Assembly (NCBI GenBank): GCA_016463095.1
Contig: JAEMSA010000014.1
Coordinates: 1-37,905, forward strand
DNA length: 37,905 nt
Direction: 5' to 3'
Source: Candidatus Nanopelagicales bacterium
Lineage (GTDB): Bacteria; Actinomycetota; Actinomycetes; S36-B12; UBA5976
Shown here piece after piece: positions 9,282 through 18,741 of this stretch. Below the pieces are notes generated by a model. It was not told where the DNA came from. It was given only the letters and a program-made list of their open reading frames with translations, and ran no database searches. The position numbers and the translations under genes were made by a program. The number at the start of each line of letters is the position of its first letter. Within the stretch, counting starts at the first letter, position 1.

Positions 9282-10066
9282 AACTTATAAGAGTTAATTC
9301 TTTAACAACCATTTCTATGGTTGTGACAACTGTAATTGGTTTAATGGCATTCTTGTGGCCATTTCTGATACAAAATGATTCTGCATTTGGTAATAATTCT
9401 GATAACGCTTCAATTTTGTTGCTACTAATAGTCCCCTTAGTTTTAATGGTGGCTTTAGCTGATGTGATGCAAGGCGGAATTGATTCAAGATCTTTAGCAA
9501 TTCTGGGCGTGCTCAGCGCAGTTGTGGCAGCTGTTAGACCATTGGGTGGTCACGTTGCTGGTTTGGAACCAGTGTGGGCAATCATCATCATTGGTGGAAG
9601 AGCATTGGGTGCAAGTTTTGGTTTTGTGTTGGGTGCAATTGGAATTCTTGGTTCAGCGATTTTAACTGGCGGCATTGGACCTTGGCTGCCGTTTCAAATG
9701 TTGGTAGCAGCGTGGGTTGGGGCAGGTGCTGGTTTACTTCCTAAACTAACTGGAAAAAAAGAAATAATATTGATTGTCTGTTACGGATTTCTAGTTGGGT
9801 TTATCGCAGGCTTACTGCTCAACCTTTGGTTCTGGCCTTTCGCAAATGGACTATTGCCTGAAATATCTTTTCAACCTGGTTTAGCTATTACCGAACAATT
9901 AACCCGCTGGGTCAGATTTACTCTTTTGACAAGTCTTGGTTATGACTTACCCAGAGGTATCGTTACCGCTACCTTGTTATTTTTTCTTGCTAACCCGTTA
10001 CTTAAAGCAATGAGACGCATGACCAAGAAAGCCAATTTTTCTAAACCTGTAGTCTTGAATGCGTGA
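9278..10066 (+). CDS. ECF transporter S component (putative cobalamin/corrinoid specificity)
   Basis: About six hydrophobic segments, in operon with EcfT/EcfA under a B12 riboswitch; ATG at 9278 overlaps upstream stop (ATGA). Confidence 0.75.
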   Translation: MKLIRVNSLTTISMVVTTVIGLMAFLWPFLIQNDSAFGNNSDNASILLLLIVPLVLMVALADVMQGGIDSRSLAILGVLSAVVAAVRPLGGHVAGLEPVWAIIIIGGRALGASFGFVLGAIGILGSAILTGGIGPWLPFQMLVAAWVGAGAGLLPKLTGKKEIILIVCYGFLVGFIAGLLLNLWFWPFANGLLPEISFQPGLAITEQLTRWVRFTLLTSLGYDLPRGIVTATLLFFLANPLLKAMRRMTKKANFSKPVVLNA

Positions 10067-10695
10067 TTAATTCAGTTCTTGCACTTGGCTTTGATTCCTC
10101 TACCTTTAATTGGTCTGATTTAACACCTATTGCTATTGATCATAAAAAAATTACTGTTGAAAATGTAAATGATGTAAATAAGGGCATAGATGCCAATGTT
10201 TCAGTTATCGGAATTTATGCATCGGCTGATTTAGTGTTAGCTGGTGGATTAATTGGTGCATTTCTAACAATTGATGCTGCCTCACTGTTAGGTAAGTCAA
10301 GTGTAGGAAACGATGAGCAATGGGTTAAAAATGTTGCTTCCTTAAGAGATCTGTTGCGAACTACCAGAACAATCAAATCTGAGACTAAAGAAGTTATTAC
10401 TAAAACACTGGGTGAGAACTATTTTGAAACATTTAATGCCCTGAACACTGCTTGTACTAGACAAACAAGAACAATTTTAGTTGGGCCAGGAGCAATCGCT
10501 TTAGGTTTTGTGGCTATGAGATCTAATTCCAAACTAAAAGATTATTTATTGATTGCTAATACTCCGTCAGTTCCAGCGCTCAGTGAAGCAATTAAATTCA
10601 TGAGCTGCAAAGTGATAATGAATACTAAAGAAAACACTCACCCATTGGCAGAACTTGCTTTAGCGGTTAGTTCTCTAAAAGCTAGCGAACTTTAG
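10063..10695 (+). CDS. Divergent CobT-like protein (nicotinate-nucleotide:DMB phosphoribosyltransferase fold), truncated and lacking the GEMGIGNTT motif
   Basis: 'IDAASLLGKSSVGNDEQWVKNVASLRDLL' resembles CobT 'LDpaelvGrGtGvdDeglarKvavvrrAL'; 'TILVGPGAIALGFVAMRSNSKLKDYLLIANTPSVPALSEAIKFM' resembles CobT 'pVlvDGfiataAAllA...dYliaaHrSaEpgH..aL'. Alignment is from memory. GTG start overlaps upstream stop (GTGA). Confidence 0.5.
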   Translation: MINSVLALGFDSSTFNWSDLTPIAIDHKKITVENVNDVNKGIDANVSVIGIYASADLVLAGGLIGAFLTIDAASLLGKSSVGNDEQWVKNVASLRDLLRTTRTIKSETKEVITKTLGENYFETFNALNTACTRQTRTILVGPGAIALGFVAMRSNSKLKDYLLIANTPSVPALSEAIKFMSCKVIMNTKENTHPLAELALAVSSLKASEL

Positions 10696-11788
10696 ATTCC
10701 ACAAATGGTGGTTTAACCACTAAAAATTCTGCCGCTTTTCCTCTGACATCAACAAATACCTTGTCACCTATGTTGATCTTGGCATCAACTAAAGCTAACG
10801 CAATTCCTGCTTTCAATGTTGGTGAAAATGTTCCGCTGGTGATTTCACCTAATGCAATACTATTTTCATCCACAACTTTCATATGACTTCTAGGAATTGC
10901 CCGATCCACAGCTTTTATGCCCACTAATTTTCTTGTTACCCCATTTGATTTTTCTTTAACTAACGCATCTTTTCCTAAGAATTTTGGTTTAGCAAGATTT
11001 ACTGCCCAACTCAGTCCTGCCTCTAAAGGTGAAATACTTAACGAAATGTCTTGCCCATGTAACGGATAAGCCATCTCTGTTCTTAAAGTGTCTCTGGCCC
11101 CTAAACCAATTGGTTTAGCACCATATTTTTTTCCCTTATTAAAAACTTCATCCCAGAACTTCACAGCATCCTGTGCTGAAATTAAAACTTCGAAACCTTT
11201 TTCCCCTGTGTAACCGGTACGACAAATTGTGACCTGCTTGCCCTGAAAAACAGTGTCTTTAAACGACATGTAATCCATATCGGTTGGTAACCCAAGTTCG
11301 TTTACCAACTCAATAGCCTTGGGGCCCTGAATAGCAATAATTGCAATATCTTCATGAAGATTCTTAACGACAATTTCTGCAGGAATATTTTGTTTTATTG
11401 TTTCTAATACTTTAGTTGAATTCCCTGCGTTAGGAATTATTAGAATTTCGTCTTCCGACCTTAGGTAAACAATCAGATCATCAATAACTTTTCCATCATC
11501 AGATAAAATGGTGGAATATTGTGCTTGCCCAGGTCTTAGACGATTAGTGTCGTTGGTTAAAACCTCATTGAGTCTTTGTGCTGCATTAGGTCCAGTTATG
11601 GTCGCGGTTCCCAAATGTGAAACATCAAAAATTCCTACTGCTTCTCTAGTGGCAGCATGCTCTGCTAAAACTCCACCATTTGCATATTCCAGTGGCATCT
11701 CCCAACCACCAAAAGGAGCAAGTTTTGCACCCAAATCAACATGTCGTTGATGAAGTGGTGAATGAATTAGATTGGCTGAATCGCTCAT
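10682..11788 (-). CDS. gcvT: Aminomethyltransferase (glycine cleavage T protein)
   Basis: 'LGAKLAPFGGWEMPLEY', 'FDVSHLGTATITGPNA', 'GYTGEKGFEVLI', 'PIGLGARDTLRTEMAYPLHGQDI'; start at internal Met 11788. Confidence 0.94.
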   Translation of the reverse strand: MSDSANLIHSPLHQRHVDLGAKLAPFGGWEMPLEYANGGVLAEHAATREAVGIFDVSHLGTATITGPNAAQRLNEVLTNDTNRLRPGQAQYSTILSDDGKVIDDLIVYLRSEDEILIIPNAGNSTKVLETIKQNIPAEIVVKNLHEDIAIIAIQGPKAIELVNELGLPTDMDYMSFKDTVFQGKQVTICRTGYTGEKGFEVLISAQDAVKFWDEVFNKGKKYGAKPIGLGARDTLRTEMAYPLHGQDISLSISPLEAGLSWAVNLAKPKFLGKDALVKEKSNGVTRKLVGIKAVDRAIPRSHMKVVDENSIALGEITSGTFSPTLKAGIALALVDAKINIGDKVFVDVRGKAAEFLVVKPPFVESKVR

Positions 11789-11816
11789 AAAACAAAACGC
11801 TACTAGGCTCATTCTC

Positions 11817-13307
11817 ATGTCAATTACTCGCCTCACAGATTATAAAAAGATTTCTAAAGATGATGTACTGGTTGTGGGCTTTATCCAGGGTGACAAAGGT
11901 CCTGAAATCGCGATTCCAAATGTTTCTTTTGAAACTTTTTCAAAAAATGAAATTATGGACGCACTGAAATTAACAAATTTTACTGGCAAGAAATCGGAAC
12001 TAACTTATTTAACAATTAAAAGTGGTGTTTTATGTGTTGGGTTAGGCAAAGTTTCAAAAACTCAACCTTTGGATATGGAAACTCTACGAAGAGCTGCAGG
12101 TGTTGCTGCTAGATCTTTAGCAGGAAAATCATCTGCTCTTTTTGCTCTTCCCACCTCAACAACTATGGCAACTCATGCTGTGACCTTGGGTGTGGAATTA
12201 GGTGCCTATACGTTTACTGAATTTAAGACCAAAAACGATAAAGGTTCAGATAATTTAAAGCGTGCCAACATTTTGGTACAAGATGAATTCTTGAATAAGG
12301 CAAGTTTCCAAGAAGCCCAAATAATTGCTGAGTCAGTTAAAAATGTGAGGACCTTAGTTAATACTCCCCCCAGCCATATGTATCCAGAAACTTTTGCTAA
12401 TTATGTGAAAAAAACTTTCAAGAAAAACGCTAAGTTAACTCTGGAAATCTTGGAGGAAAAGGCTCTTAAGAAACAAGGATTTGGTGCACTAATTGGAGTG
12501 GGTCAGGGTTCAATTAATCCACCAAGATTTGTGCGCATGGCGTACAAATCTAAAGGTGCAAAGTTTCATTTGGCACTTGTTGGCAAAGGAATCACATTTG
12601 ACACTGGTGGAATTTCTTTAAAACCACCTGCCTCAATGCACACCATGAAATGTGACATGGCAGGTGCAGCAACTGTAGTTGAAGCTTTAAGGGCGATCAT
12701 GCAACTAGATTTAAAAATAAATGTAACTGCTTATGCAGCTTTAGCTGAAAATATGCCCTCAGCTAGTGCGCAAAGACCAAGTGATGTTGTCACAACTTTT
12801 GGTGGCAAAACCATTGAAGTACTCAACACCGATGCTGAAGGCAGATTAGTTTTAGCTGATGCTTTAGGTAGAGCACAAAAAGATAAACCAGATTTAATAA
12901 TTGATATTGCAACCTTAACTGGTGCGGCCACTGTTGCCTTGGGTTCCAGAACTGCCGGAATCATGTCGAATAAAGATGAAGCCCGCAATCAAGTTTTTGC
13001 CAGTGCTCAAGAATCTGGTGAATCAATGTGGCCCATGCAAATACCTGAAGAAGCAAGAACTGTTTTAGATTCGAAAACTGCTGATATTGCAAATGTCGGT
13101 TTCACTCCAAATCCAGCAGCAGGAATGATGGTGGGTGCTGCGTTCTTGCAAGAATTTGTTGACGAAAATATTCCTTGGGTGCATATTGATATTGCACCAC
13201 CGGCTTTTAACCAAGGTTCACCTTATGGTTACAACGGTTTTGGTGGCACCGGAGTTGGGGTAAGAACACTTGTTCACCTGGCACAAAAAATTGCACTAAA
13301 AAGCTGA
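11817..13307 (+). CDS. pepA: Leucyl aminopeptidase (M17)
   Basis: 'VGKGITFDTGGISLKPPASMHTMKCDMAGAATV' and 'NTDAEGRLVLADAL' M17 signatures; start at internal ATG 11817. Confidence 0.95.
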   Translation: MSITRLTDYKKISKDDVLVVGFIQGDKGPEIAIPNVSFETFSKNEIMDALKLTNFTGKKSELTYLTIKSGVLCVGLGKVSKTQPLDMETLRRAAGVAARSLAGKSSALFALPTSTTMATHAVTLGVELGAYTFTEFKTKNDKGSDNLKRANILVQDEFLNKASFQEAQIIAESVKNVRTLVNTPPSHMYPETFANYVKKTFKKNAKLTLEILEEKALKKQGFGALIGVGQGSINPPRFVRMAYKSKGAKFHLALVGKGITFDTGGISLKPPASMHTMKCDMAGAATVVEALRAIMQLDLKINVTAYAALAENMPSASAQRPSDVVTTFGGKTIEVLNTDAEGRLVLADALGRAQKDKPDLIIDIATLTGAATVALGSRTAGIMSNKDEARNQVFASAQESGESMWPMQIPEEARTVLDSKTADIANVGFTPNPAAGMMVGAAFLQEFVDENIPWVHIDIAPPAFNQGSPYGYNGFGGTGVGVRTLVHLAQKIALKS

Positions 13308-13413
13308 CCCGATCGCGCTTTAGGGCTAAACCCAAGGTCGCAGATTTTTGGTTGCGTGAAAGGATAGAAACAAATAAACCTCACGAGGGTTGATCCGAAT
13401 AGAAAGGTTCCAA

Positions 13414-14790
13414 ATGGCCACTTATGACCTCGTAATCCTGGGAGCAGGAAGTGGCGGATATGCCGCGGCGTTACGCGGATCCCAACTTGGTTTAAAAGTT
13501 GCCTTAATTGAACGTGATGTTTTGGGCGGTACTTGTTTACACAGAGGTTGCATTCCTACCAAAGCACTATTACATGCCGGTGAAATGGCTGATGGCATTA
13601 GAGAAGCAGCATCTTTTGGAATTAAAGCTAATTTATTAGGCGTTGATATGCCACAGGTTAATGATTATAAAGATGGTGTGGTAAATCGTCTTCACAAAGG
13701 TTTGCAAGGTTTAGTTAAACATCGCGGTGTTGACTATATAACTGGTGATGGAAAATTTGTTAGTCCCAACAAAGTTATGGTTGGAGATCAAGTATTTGAA
13801 GGAAAACATGTTGTGTTAGCAACAGGATCTTTTCCAAAATCACTTCCCGGCTTAGAAATTGATGGTGTGCAAGTAATTAACTCTGAACATGCTTTGAAAA
13901 TTAGTAAACTTCCCTCAACTGTGATCATTCTTGGTGGCGGTGTTATCGGAGTTGAATTCGCCAGTATTTGGAAATCATTAGGTGCTGATGTCACAATCAT
14001 TGAAGGTTTACCAAGATTAGTTCCATCTGAAGATGAAGCTGTTTCTAAAGGCATGGAAAAAGCATTTAAGAAACGTGGTATTAAATTCTCAACTGGCATA
14101 CGTTTCGCAGGTGTAGATAAAAATAAGCACGGTGTGGTAGCAAAACTAGAAGATGGTCAAACATTTGCTGCAGATTTAATGTTGGTCGCAGTTGGTAGAG
14201 GCTCAGCCACTCGTAACCAAGGTTTTGAAGACGCAGGTTTGGAATTTGACGGTGAGTTAATTAAAGTTAACGAAAACTTACAAACCAGTATTCCTAATGT
14301 TTATGCCGTGGGAGATATTGTTCGTGGACCACAATTGGCTCATAAAGGTTTCCAAGAAGGAATCTTTGTGGCAGAACACATTAAAGGTCTAAACCCTAGA
14401 GTTATTGATATCAGTGCGATTCCTAGAGTTACCTACTCTGAACCAGAAATTGCCTCAGTTGGGCTAAATGAATCAGTTGCTAAAGAAAAATACGGTGCTG
14501 ATCAATTACGCACTGTTCAATATGATTTAGCTGGAAACGGTAAAAGCCAAATCTTAAAAACAGCAGGGTTCATAAAATTAATTGCCTTAAAAGATGGTGG
14601 CAAAATTGTGGGTATTCACATGATCGGAAGTCGAGTCGGTGAATTGTTGGCTGAAGCACAATTAATGTATTCATGGGATGCTTCACCTGAAGATGTTGCA
14701 CCATATATTCATGCTCATCCAACAATGTCTGAAGCAATGGGTGAAGCGGCCATGGCACTTGCAGGTAAACCACTACACACCCATGAATAA
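13414..14790 (+). CDS. lpdA: Dihydrolipoyl dehydrogenase
   Basis: 'DLVILGAGSGGYAAALRGSQLG', 'GGTCLHRGCIPTKALLHA' redox-active disulfide, C-terminal 'HAHPTMSEAMGEAAMA'. Confidence 0.95.
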   Translation: MATYDLVILGAGSGGYAAALRGSQLGLKVALIERDVLGGTCLHRGCIPTKALLHAGEMADGIREAASFGIKANLLGVDMPQVNDYKDGVVNRLHKGLQGLVKHRGVDYITGDGKFVSPNKVMVGDQVFEGKHVVLATGSFPKSLPGLEIDGVQVINSEHALKISKLPSTVIILGGGVIGVEFASIWKSLGADVTIIEGLPRLVPSEDEAVSKGMEKAFKKRGIKFSTGIRFAGVDKNKHGVVAKLEDGQTFAADLMLVAVGRGSATRNQGFEDAGLEFDGELIKVNENLQTSIPNVYAVGDIVRGPQLAHKGFQEGIFVAEHIKGLNPRVIDISAIPRVTYSEPEIASVGLNESVAKEKYGADQLRTVQYDLAGNGKSQILKTAGFIKLIALKDGGKIVGIHMIGSRVGELLAEAQLMYSWDASPEDVAPYIHAHPTMSEAMGEAAMALAGKPLHTHE

Positions 14791-14811
14791 TTAGACAAGG
14801 AAAATATTTCG

Positions 14812-16542
14812 ATGCCAACAAATGTAGTCATGCCCCAACTCGGTGAATCTGTTACCGAAGGAACAGTTACTCGTTGGTTAAAAAATGTGGGCGATGTAAT
14901 TAAAGTTGACGAAGCCATCGTGGAAGTTTCTACTGACAAAGTTGATACAGAAATTCCTTCCCCAGTTGCCGGTGTTTTATTAGAAATTAGAGCTGAACAA
15001 GATTCTGTGATTGCCGTTGGTGGCGTTATGGCGATTATTGGTGAAGCTGGATCCAGCACAACAAGTGCACCTGTTGCTAGTGATCCGGTAGTACAAACTC
15101 CTGCACCTCAAGCTGCACCGATCACTCCAACACCTGCTCCAGTGGTTGCAACACCAGTTGCGGCAGTTGTTGCGACACCTGCAGTAAGTGGTTCAACAAT
15201 TAATGTTTTGTTACCACAACTTGGTGAATCTGTAACTGAGGGAACAATTACTCGTTGGTTGAAAAAAGTGGGCGACAGTGTTGCAGTTGATGAAGCTATC
15301 GTAGAAATTTCTACCGATAAAGTTGATACCGAAATTCCATCCCCTGCCGCTGGTGTTATTACCGAAATTAAAGTTTCCCAAGATCAAGTTGCTCCCGTTG
15401 GAACCGTGTTAGCAGTTATTTCAACCAATTCCTCAACTAGTTCAGTAACACCTGTTGTACCACAACCAGTTGCACCTGTTGTGCAAACTGTGGTAACCCC
15501 ACAAATAATTTCTGCACCACCAATTAGCCCAACACCAAGTGCTTCTCCATTTGTGGCAGTCTCAACTCAAAATGGTGCTACAGATTCGTATGCCACACCA
15601 ATAATTCGTCAAATGGCACGCGATAAAGGAATAGATCTTTCCAAAATTACAGGCAGTGGTGGGAATGGTCGAATCATAAAAGCAGATTTATTAAATGTCG
15701 CCAATCCTGGCAGCGTTGTCAACACCACTCCTACTCCTCAAATTTCAGTAACACCTCCTGCAGCAGTTTCCACAATTACTCCTGTAATTAAATCCGTTGC
15801 CCCAAGTATTGAACAGCCACTTCAGGGCCGCGTGGAGCAAACTACAAGATTAAGAAGAATTATTGCCGAAAGAATGGTGCATTCACTTCACGTTTCAGCT
15901 CAATTAACAAGCGTTGTGGAAGTAGATGTCACTAAAATTTCCTCACTACGAAACAAAGTTAAAGAATCTTTCGCTGCCCGTGAAGGAGTTAAACTTTCAT
16001 TCTTACCATTTTTTGCCAAAGCATCAATTGAGGCTCTGAAAGAATTTCCAATTGTTAATGCCACTATTTCAGCTGATGCAACTCAGATTGCGTACAGCGA
16101 TGCTATTCATTTAGCAGTCGCGGTAGATACCCCAAGAGGTTTATTAGTACCAGTAATTAGAGATGCTGGAGATTTAACAATCGCAGGCTTAGCTCAAAAA
16201 ATTCAAGATGTAGCCAACAGGACCAGAGACAACAAAGTAACACCTAATGAATTAAGTGGTGGAACTTTCACTTTGACTAACACTGGAAGTCGCGGTTCTC
16301 TGTTTGACACTCCAATTATTAATCAACCACAAGTAGCAATTCTGGGCACGGGAGCTGTCGTAAAAAGACCAGTTGTTATTAAAGGCGAAGATGGCAGTGA
16401 TCAGATAGCTATTAGGCAAATGGTTTATTTGGCTCTAACTTATGATCACAGACTTGTTGATGGCGCAGATGCTGCCAGATTCTTATCTTCAATGAAGCTT
16501 AGATTAGAAGAAGCAAACTTCGAAGCTGAATTAGGTTTATAA
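14812..16542 (+). CDS. sucB: Dihydrolipoamide acyltransferase E2 (2-oxoglutarate dehydrogenase-type), two lipoyl domains
   Basis: Two copies of 'LPQLGESVTEGT.TRWLK.VGD...DEAIVE.STDKVDTEIPSP', peripheral-subunit-binding domain 'YATPIIRQMARDKGIDLSKITGSGGNGRI', C-terminal 'LALTYDHRLVDGADAARFL'. Confidence 0.95.
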   Translation: MPTNVVMPQLGESVTEGTVTRWLKNVGDVIKVDEAIVEVSTDKVDTEIPSPVAGVLLEIRAEQDSVIAVGGVMAIIGEAGSSTTSAPVASDPVVQTPAPQAAPITPTPAPVVATPVAAVVATPAVSGSTINVLLPQLGESVTEGTITRWLKKVGDSVAVDEAIVEISTDKVDTEIPSPAAGVITEIKVSQDQVAPVGTVLAVISTNSSTSSVTPVVPQPVAPVVQTVVTPQIISAPPISPTPSASPFVAVSTQNGATDSYATPIIRQMARDKGIDLSKITGSGGNGRIIKADLLNVANPGSVVNTTPTPQISVTPPAAVSTITPVIKSVAPSIEQPLQGRVEQTTRLRRIIAERMVHSLHVSAQLTSVVEVDVTKISSLRNKVKESFAAREGVKLSFLPFFAKASIEALKEFPIVNATISADATQIAYSDAIHLAVAVDTPRGLLVPVIRDAGDLTIAGLAQKIQDVANRTRDNKVTPNELSGGTFTLTNTGSRGSLFDTPIINQPQVAILGTGAVVKRPVVIKGEDGSDQIAIRQMVYLALTYDHRLVDGADAARFLSSMKLRLEEANFEAELGL

Positions 16543-16549
16543 CAAAACC

Positions 16550-17443
16550 ATGAAATTAGTAGTTACCGGCTCCTCCGGTTTAATAGGTTCTGCACTTGTT
16601 CGCGCAGCAGAAAAGAAAAACATTGAAATAGTTAAATTAGTCAGACGTAAACCTAAAGATAAAACAGAATCTCAATGGGACCCGACCAAAGGATTAGTTG
16701 ATCTAGACGTATTAGAAAAGGCCACCGCAATTGTTCATCTAGCTGGAGCTGGAGTGGGCGATCATCGCTGGACTAAAAAATATAAAAATGAAATATTAAA
16801 TAGCAGAGTTAAATCAACCGAAACACTCGCAAACGCGATAGTGAATTTAAGAACTCCCCCTTCAGTTTTTGTCTCAGGTTCAGCTGTTGGCTTTTACGGT
16901 GACACTGGTGATACCGCAGTTGATGAAAATGCTGGATTAGGCGAAGGATTTTTAAGTGATGTTGTATTTAACTGGGAGTATGCAGCCCAAAGAGTAAGAA
17001 GTAATAAAATCCGAGTTGTTCATCCTCGGACCGGTTTAGTTATGAGTAAGCGGGGCGGATTGCTGCGCAAAGTTTTACCATTATTTTATTTGGGGCTGGG
17101 TGGAAAATTAGGAAATGGAAAACAATACTGGTCCTACATTTCATTAGAAGATGAAATTAGGGCAATTTTTCACTTAATTGACGATGTCAGACTTAGTGGT
17201 GGGGTTAATTTAACAAACCCAATTCCGGTTACTAATGCTGAATTTACAAAAGCACTTTCCAGCGTATTAAAACGACCGGCCTTTTTTAAGGTGCCGGCAA
17301 TTGCGTTACGTATCGCTCTAGGAGAATTCTCAATTGAAGCTTTAGGTTCCAGTAGAGTTTTACCGTCAAAATTGTTAGCATCTGGCTTTTCATTTAAACA
17401 ACCCGATATTTTAAAAACTTTGAATTCTGCTCGTAAATATTAA
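16550..17443 (+). CDS. TIGR01777-family NAD-dependent epimerase/dehydratase (SDR39U1-like)
   Basis: 'VVTGSSGLIGSALVRA', 'IVHLAGAGVGDHRWTKKYKNEILNSRVKSTETLA', 'FVSGSAVGFYGDTGD'. Confidence 0.9.
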   Translation: MKLVVTGSSGLIGSALVRAAEKKNIEIVKLVRRKPKDKTESQWDPTKGLVDLDVLEKATAIVHLAGAGVGDHRWTKKYKNEILNSRVKSTETLANAIVNLRTPPSVFVSGSAVGFYGDTGDTAVDENAGLGEGFLSDVVFNWEYAAQRVRSNKIRVVHPRTGLVMSKRGGLLRKVLPLFYLGLGGKLGNGKQYWSYISLEDEIRAIFHLIDDVRLSGGVNLTNPIPVTNAEFTKALSSVLKRPAFFKVPAIALRIALGEFSIEALGSSRVLPSKLLASGFSFKQPDILKTLNSARKY

Positions 17444-18687
17444 TGAAACAGAAAGTTGAAGTTGCCATAATTGGTGCGGGCTTAGCAGGACTAGCATGCG
17501 CACTTGAATTACAAAAAAATAAGATAGATTTTCATATCTTTGAAGCCTCCGACGGCGTGGGTGGTCGAGTTAGATCAGATATTATTGATGGATTTATTCT
17601 TGATCGAGGTTTTCAGTTATATAACCCCAGCTACACAGAAGGCCAAAGATTACTCGATTACCAAGCACTTGATTTGAAACCTTTTACCCCCGGTGTTGCT
17701 ATTAGAGATGGTAAACGCTTGCGCATTGTTGTTGATCCGTTTAGAAGCAAAGATTTCAGATACCGATTGCTCAAAGACCTTCCTGGATCCATATTTAGTC
17801 AGCTAGGGTTACTTAGTTATTTCTTAAAATATTTGATCACAGCAGATGCTCAAATAAGTGTTTCTGCCGATATTTCTGCTCAACAATCCTTAACCAAATC
17901 TGGCATAAAGGGATCATTACTGGAGAAGCTCTTTCGACCTTTTTTGCAAGGAGTATTTCTGGAATCAGAATTAAACACTTCACGAAAATTTCTCGATACA
18001 GTTTTAAAAACATTCCTCAGAGGAATACCTAGTCTTCCTGCTCAAGGTATGCAACAAATATCAAATCAACTAGCAAGCAAGATTCCGAGTGAAAATATTT
18101 CATTAAATACCAAGGTCTTACGAATCGAAGGTAACAAATTAATTACTCCAGATGGTGAAATTGAAACCAAAAAAATTGTGGTGGCAACTGATCCAAGCAC
18201 TGCCATTTCTTGGCTAAATTTAGAAGTTAAAAAAATGAGCTCAGTTACCACCTGGTATTTCAAAGCAGACCCAAAAGTTAATTCAATAGTTAAAAGCAAA
18301 CCACTGTTATTTGTGGACGGTAAAAAATCAAGTCCGTTAACAAATGCTGTTGTTTTAACAAATGCTGCACCAAGCTATGCCCCCACTGGACAAGTATTAG
18401 TTGCTGCTTCAGCAATATCCCCTAATGAGAATGCCGAACTTATCGAAGTAAAAAAACATCTTGCTGTGCTTTTTGGAGTGCCAACAGATAAGTGGGAACT
18501 AATCAAGAAATACGAGATCAAAGAAGCTTTGCCGGCAATGAATCCTCCCTATTCACTGATTAATTCAAATCAAATTAGCAATGATTTATTTGTGGCAGGA
18601 GATCATCGAGCAACCTCTTCAATTCAAGGCGCCTTGATAAGTGGTACGAATGCTGCAACTTTGGTTAAAGTAAGTTTGGGATTATAG
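17443..18687 (+). CDS. FAD-dependent amine oxidase/protoporphyrinogen-oxidase-like oxidoreductase
   Basis: N-terminal 'VAIIGAGLAGLACALELQK', 'EASDGVGGRVRSD', C-terminal 'FVAGDHRATSSIQGALISG'. Confidence 0.82.
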   Translation: MKQKVEVAIIGAGLAGLACALELQKNKIDFHIFEASDGVGGRVRSDIIDGFILDRGFQLYNPSYTEGQRLLDYQALDLKPFTPGVAIRDGKRLRIVVDPFRSKDFRYRLLKDLPGSIFSQLGLLSYFLKYLITADAQISVSADISAQQSLTKSGIKGSLLEKLFRPFLQGVFLESELNTSRKFLDTVLKTFLRGIPSLPAQGMQQISNQLASKIPSENISLNTKVLRIEGNKLITPDGEIETKKIVVATDPSTAISWLNLEVKKMSSVTTWYFKADPKVNSIVKSKPLLFVDGKKSSPLTNAVVLTNAAPSYAPTGQVLVAASAISPNENAELIEVKKHLAVLFGVPTDKWELIKKYEIKEALPAMNPPYSLINSNQISNDLFVAGDHRATSSIQGALISGTNAATLVKVSLGL

Positions 18688-18693
18688 GAAATA

Positions 18694-18736
18694 AAAAATA
18701 CGGCTAGGTGCGATAGCTGCACCTAGCCGTATTTTT
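18694..18736. terminator. Bidirectional intrinsic terminator between convergent genes
   Basis: Perfect 18-nt arms AAAAATACGGCTAGGTGC / GCACCTAGCCGTATTTTT with 7-nt loop GATAGCT. Confidence 0.93.
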
Positions 18737-18741
18737 AGTTT

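Noticed and set aside
10682-10695. 14-bp convergent overlap of the CobT-like ORF and gcvT, and similar small overlaps at 297-300 and 23387-23397
   Set aside because: Ordinary compaction in a streamlined genome; no further structure seen.
13308-13413. Non-coding gap before lpdA with weak self-complementary stretches (AACCTCACGAGGGTT)
   Set aside because: Short, imperfect stem with no match to a riboswitch class I know; insufficient support.
14815-15420. Long imperfect direct repeat
   Set aside because: Explained by the two lipoyl domains of the E2 protein; a known domain duplication, not a mobile or regulatory repeat.
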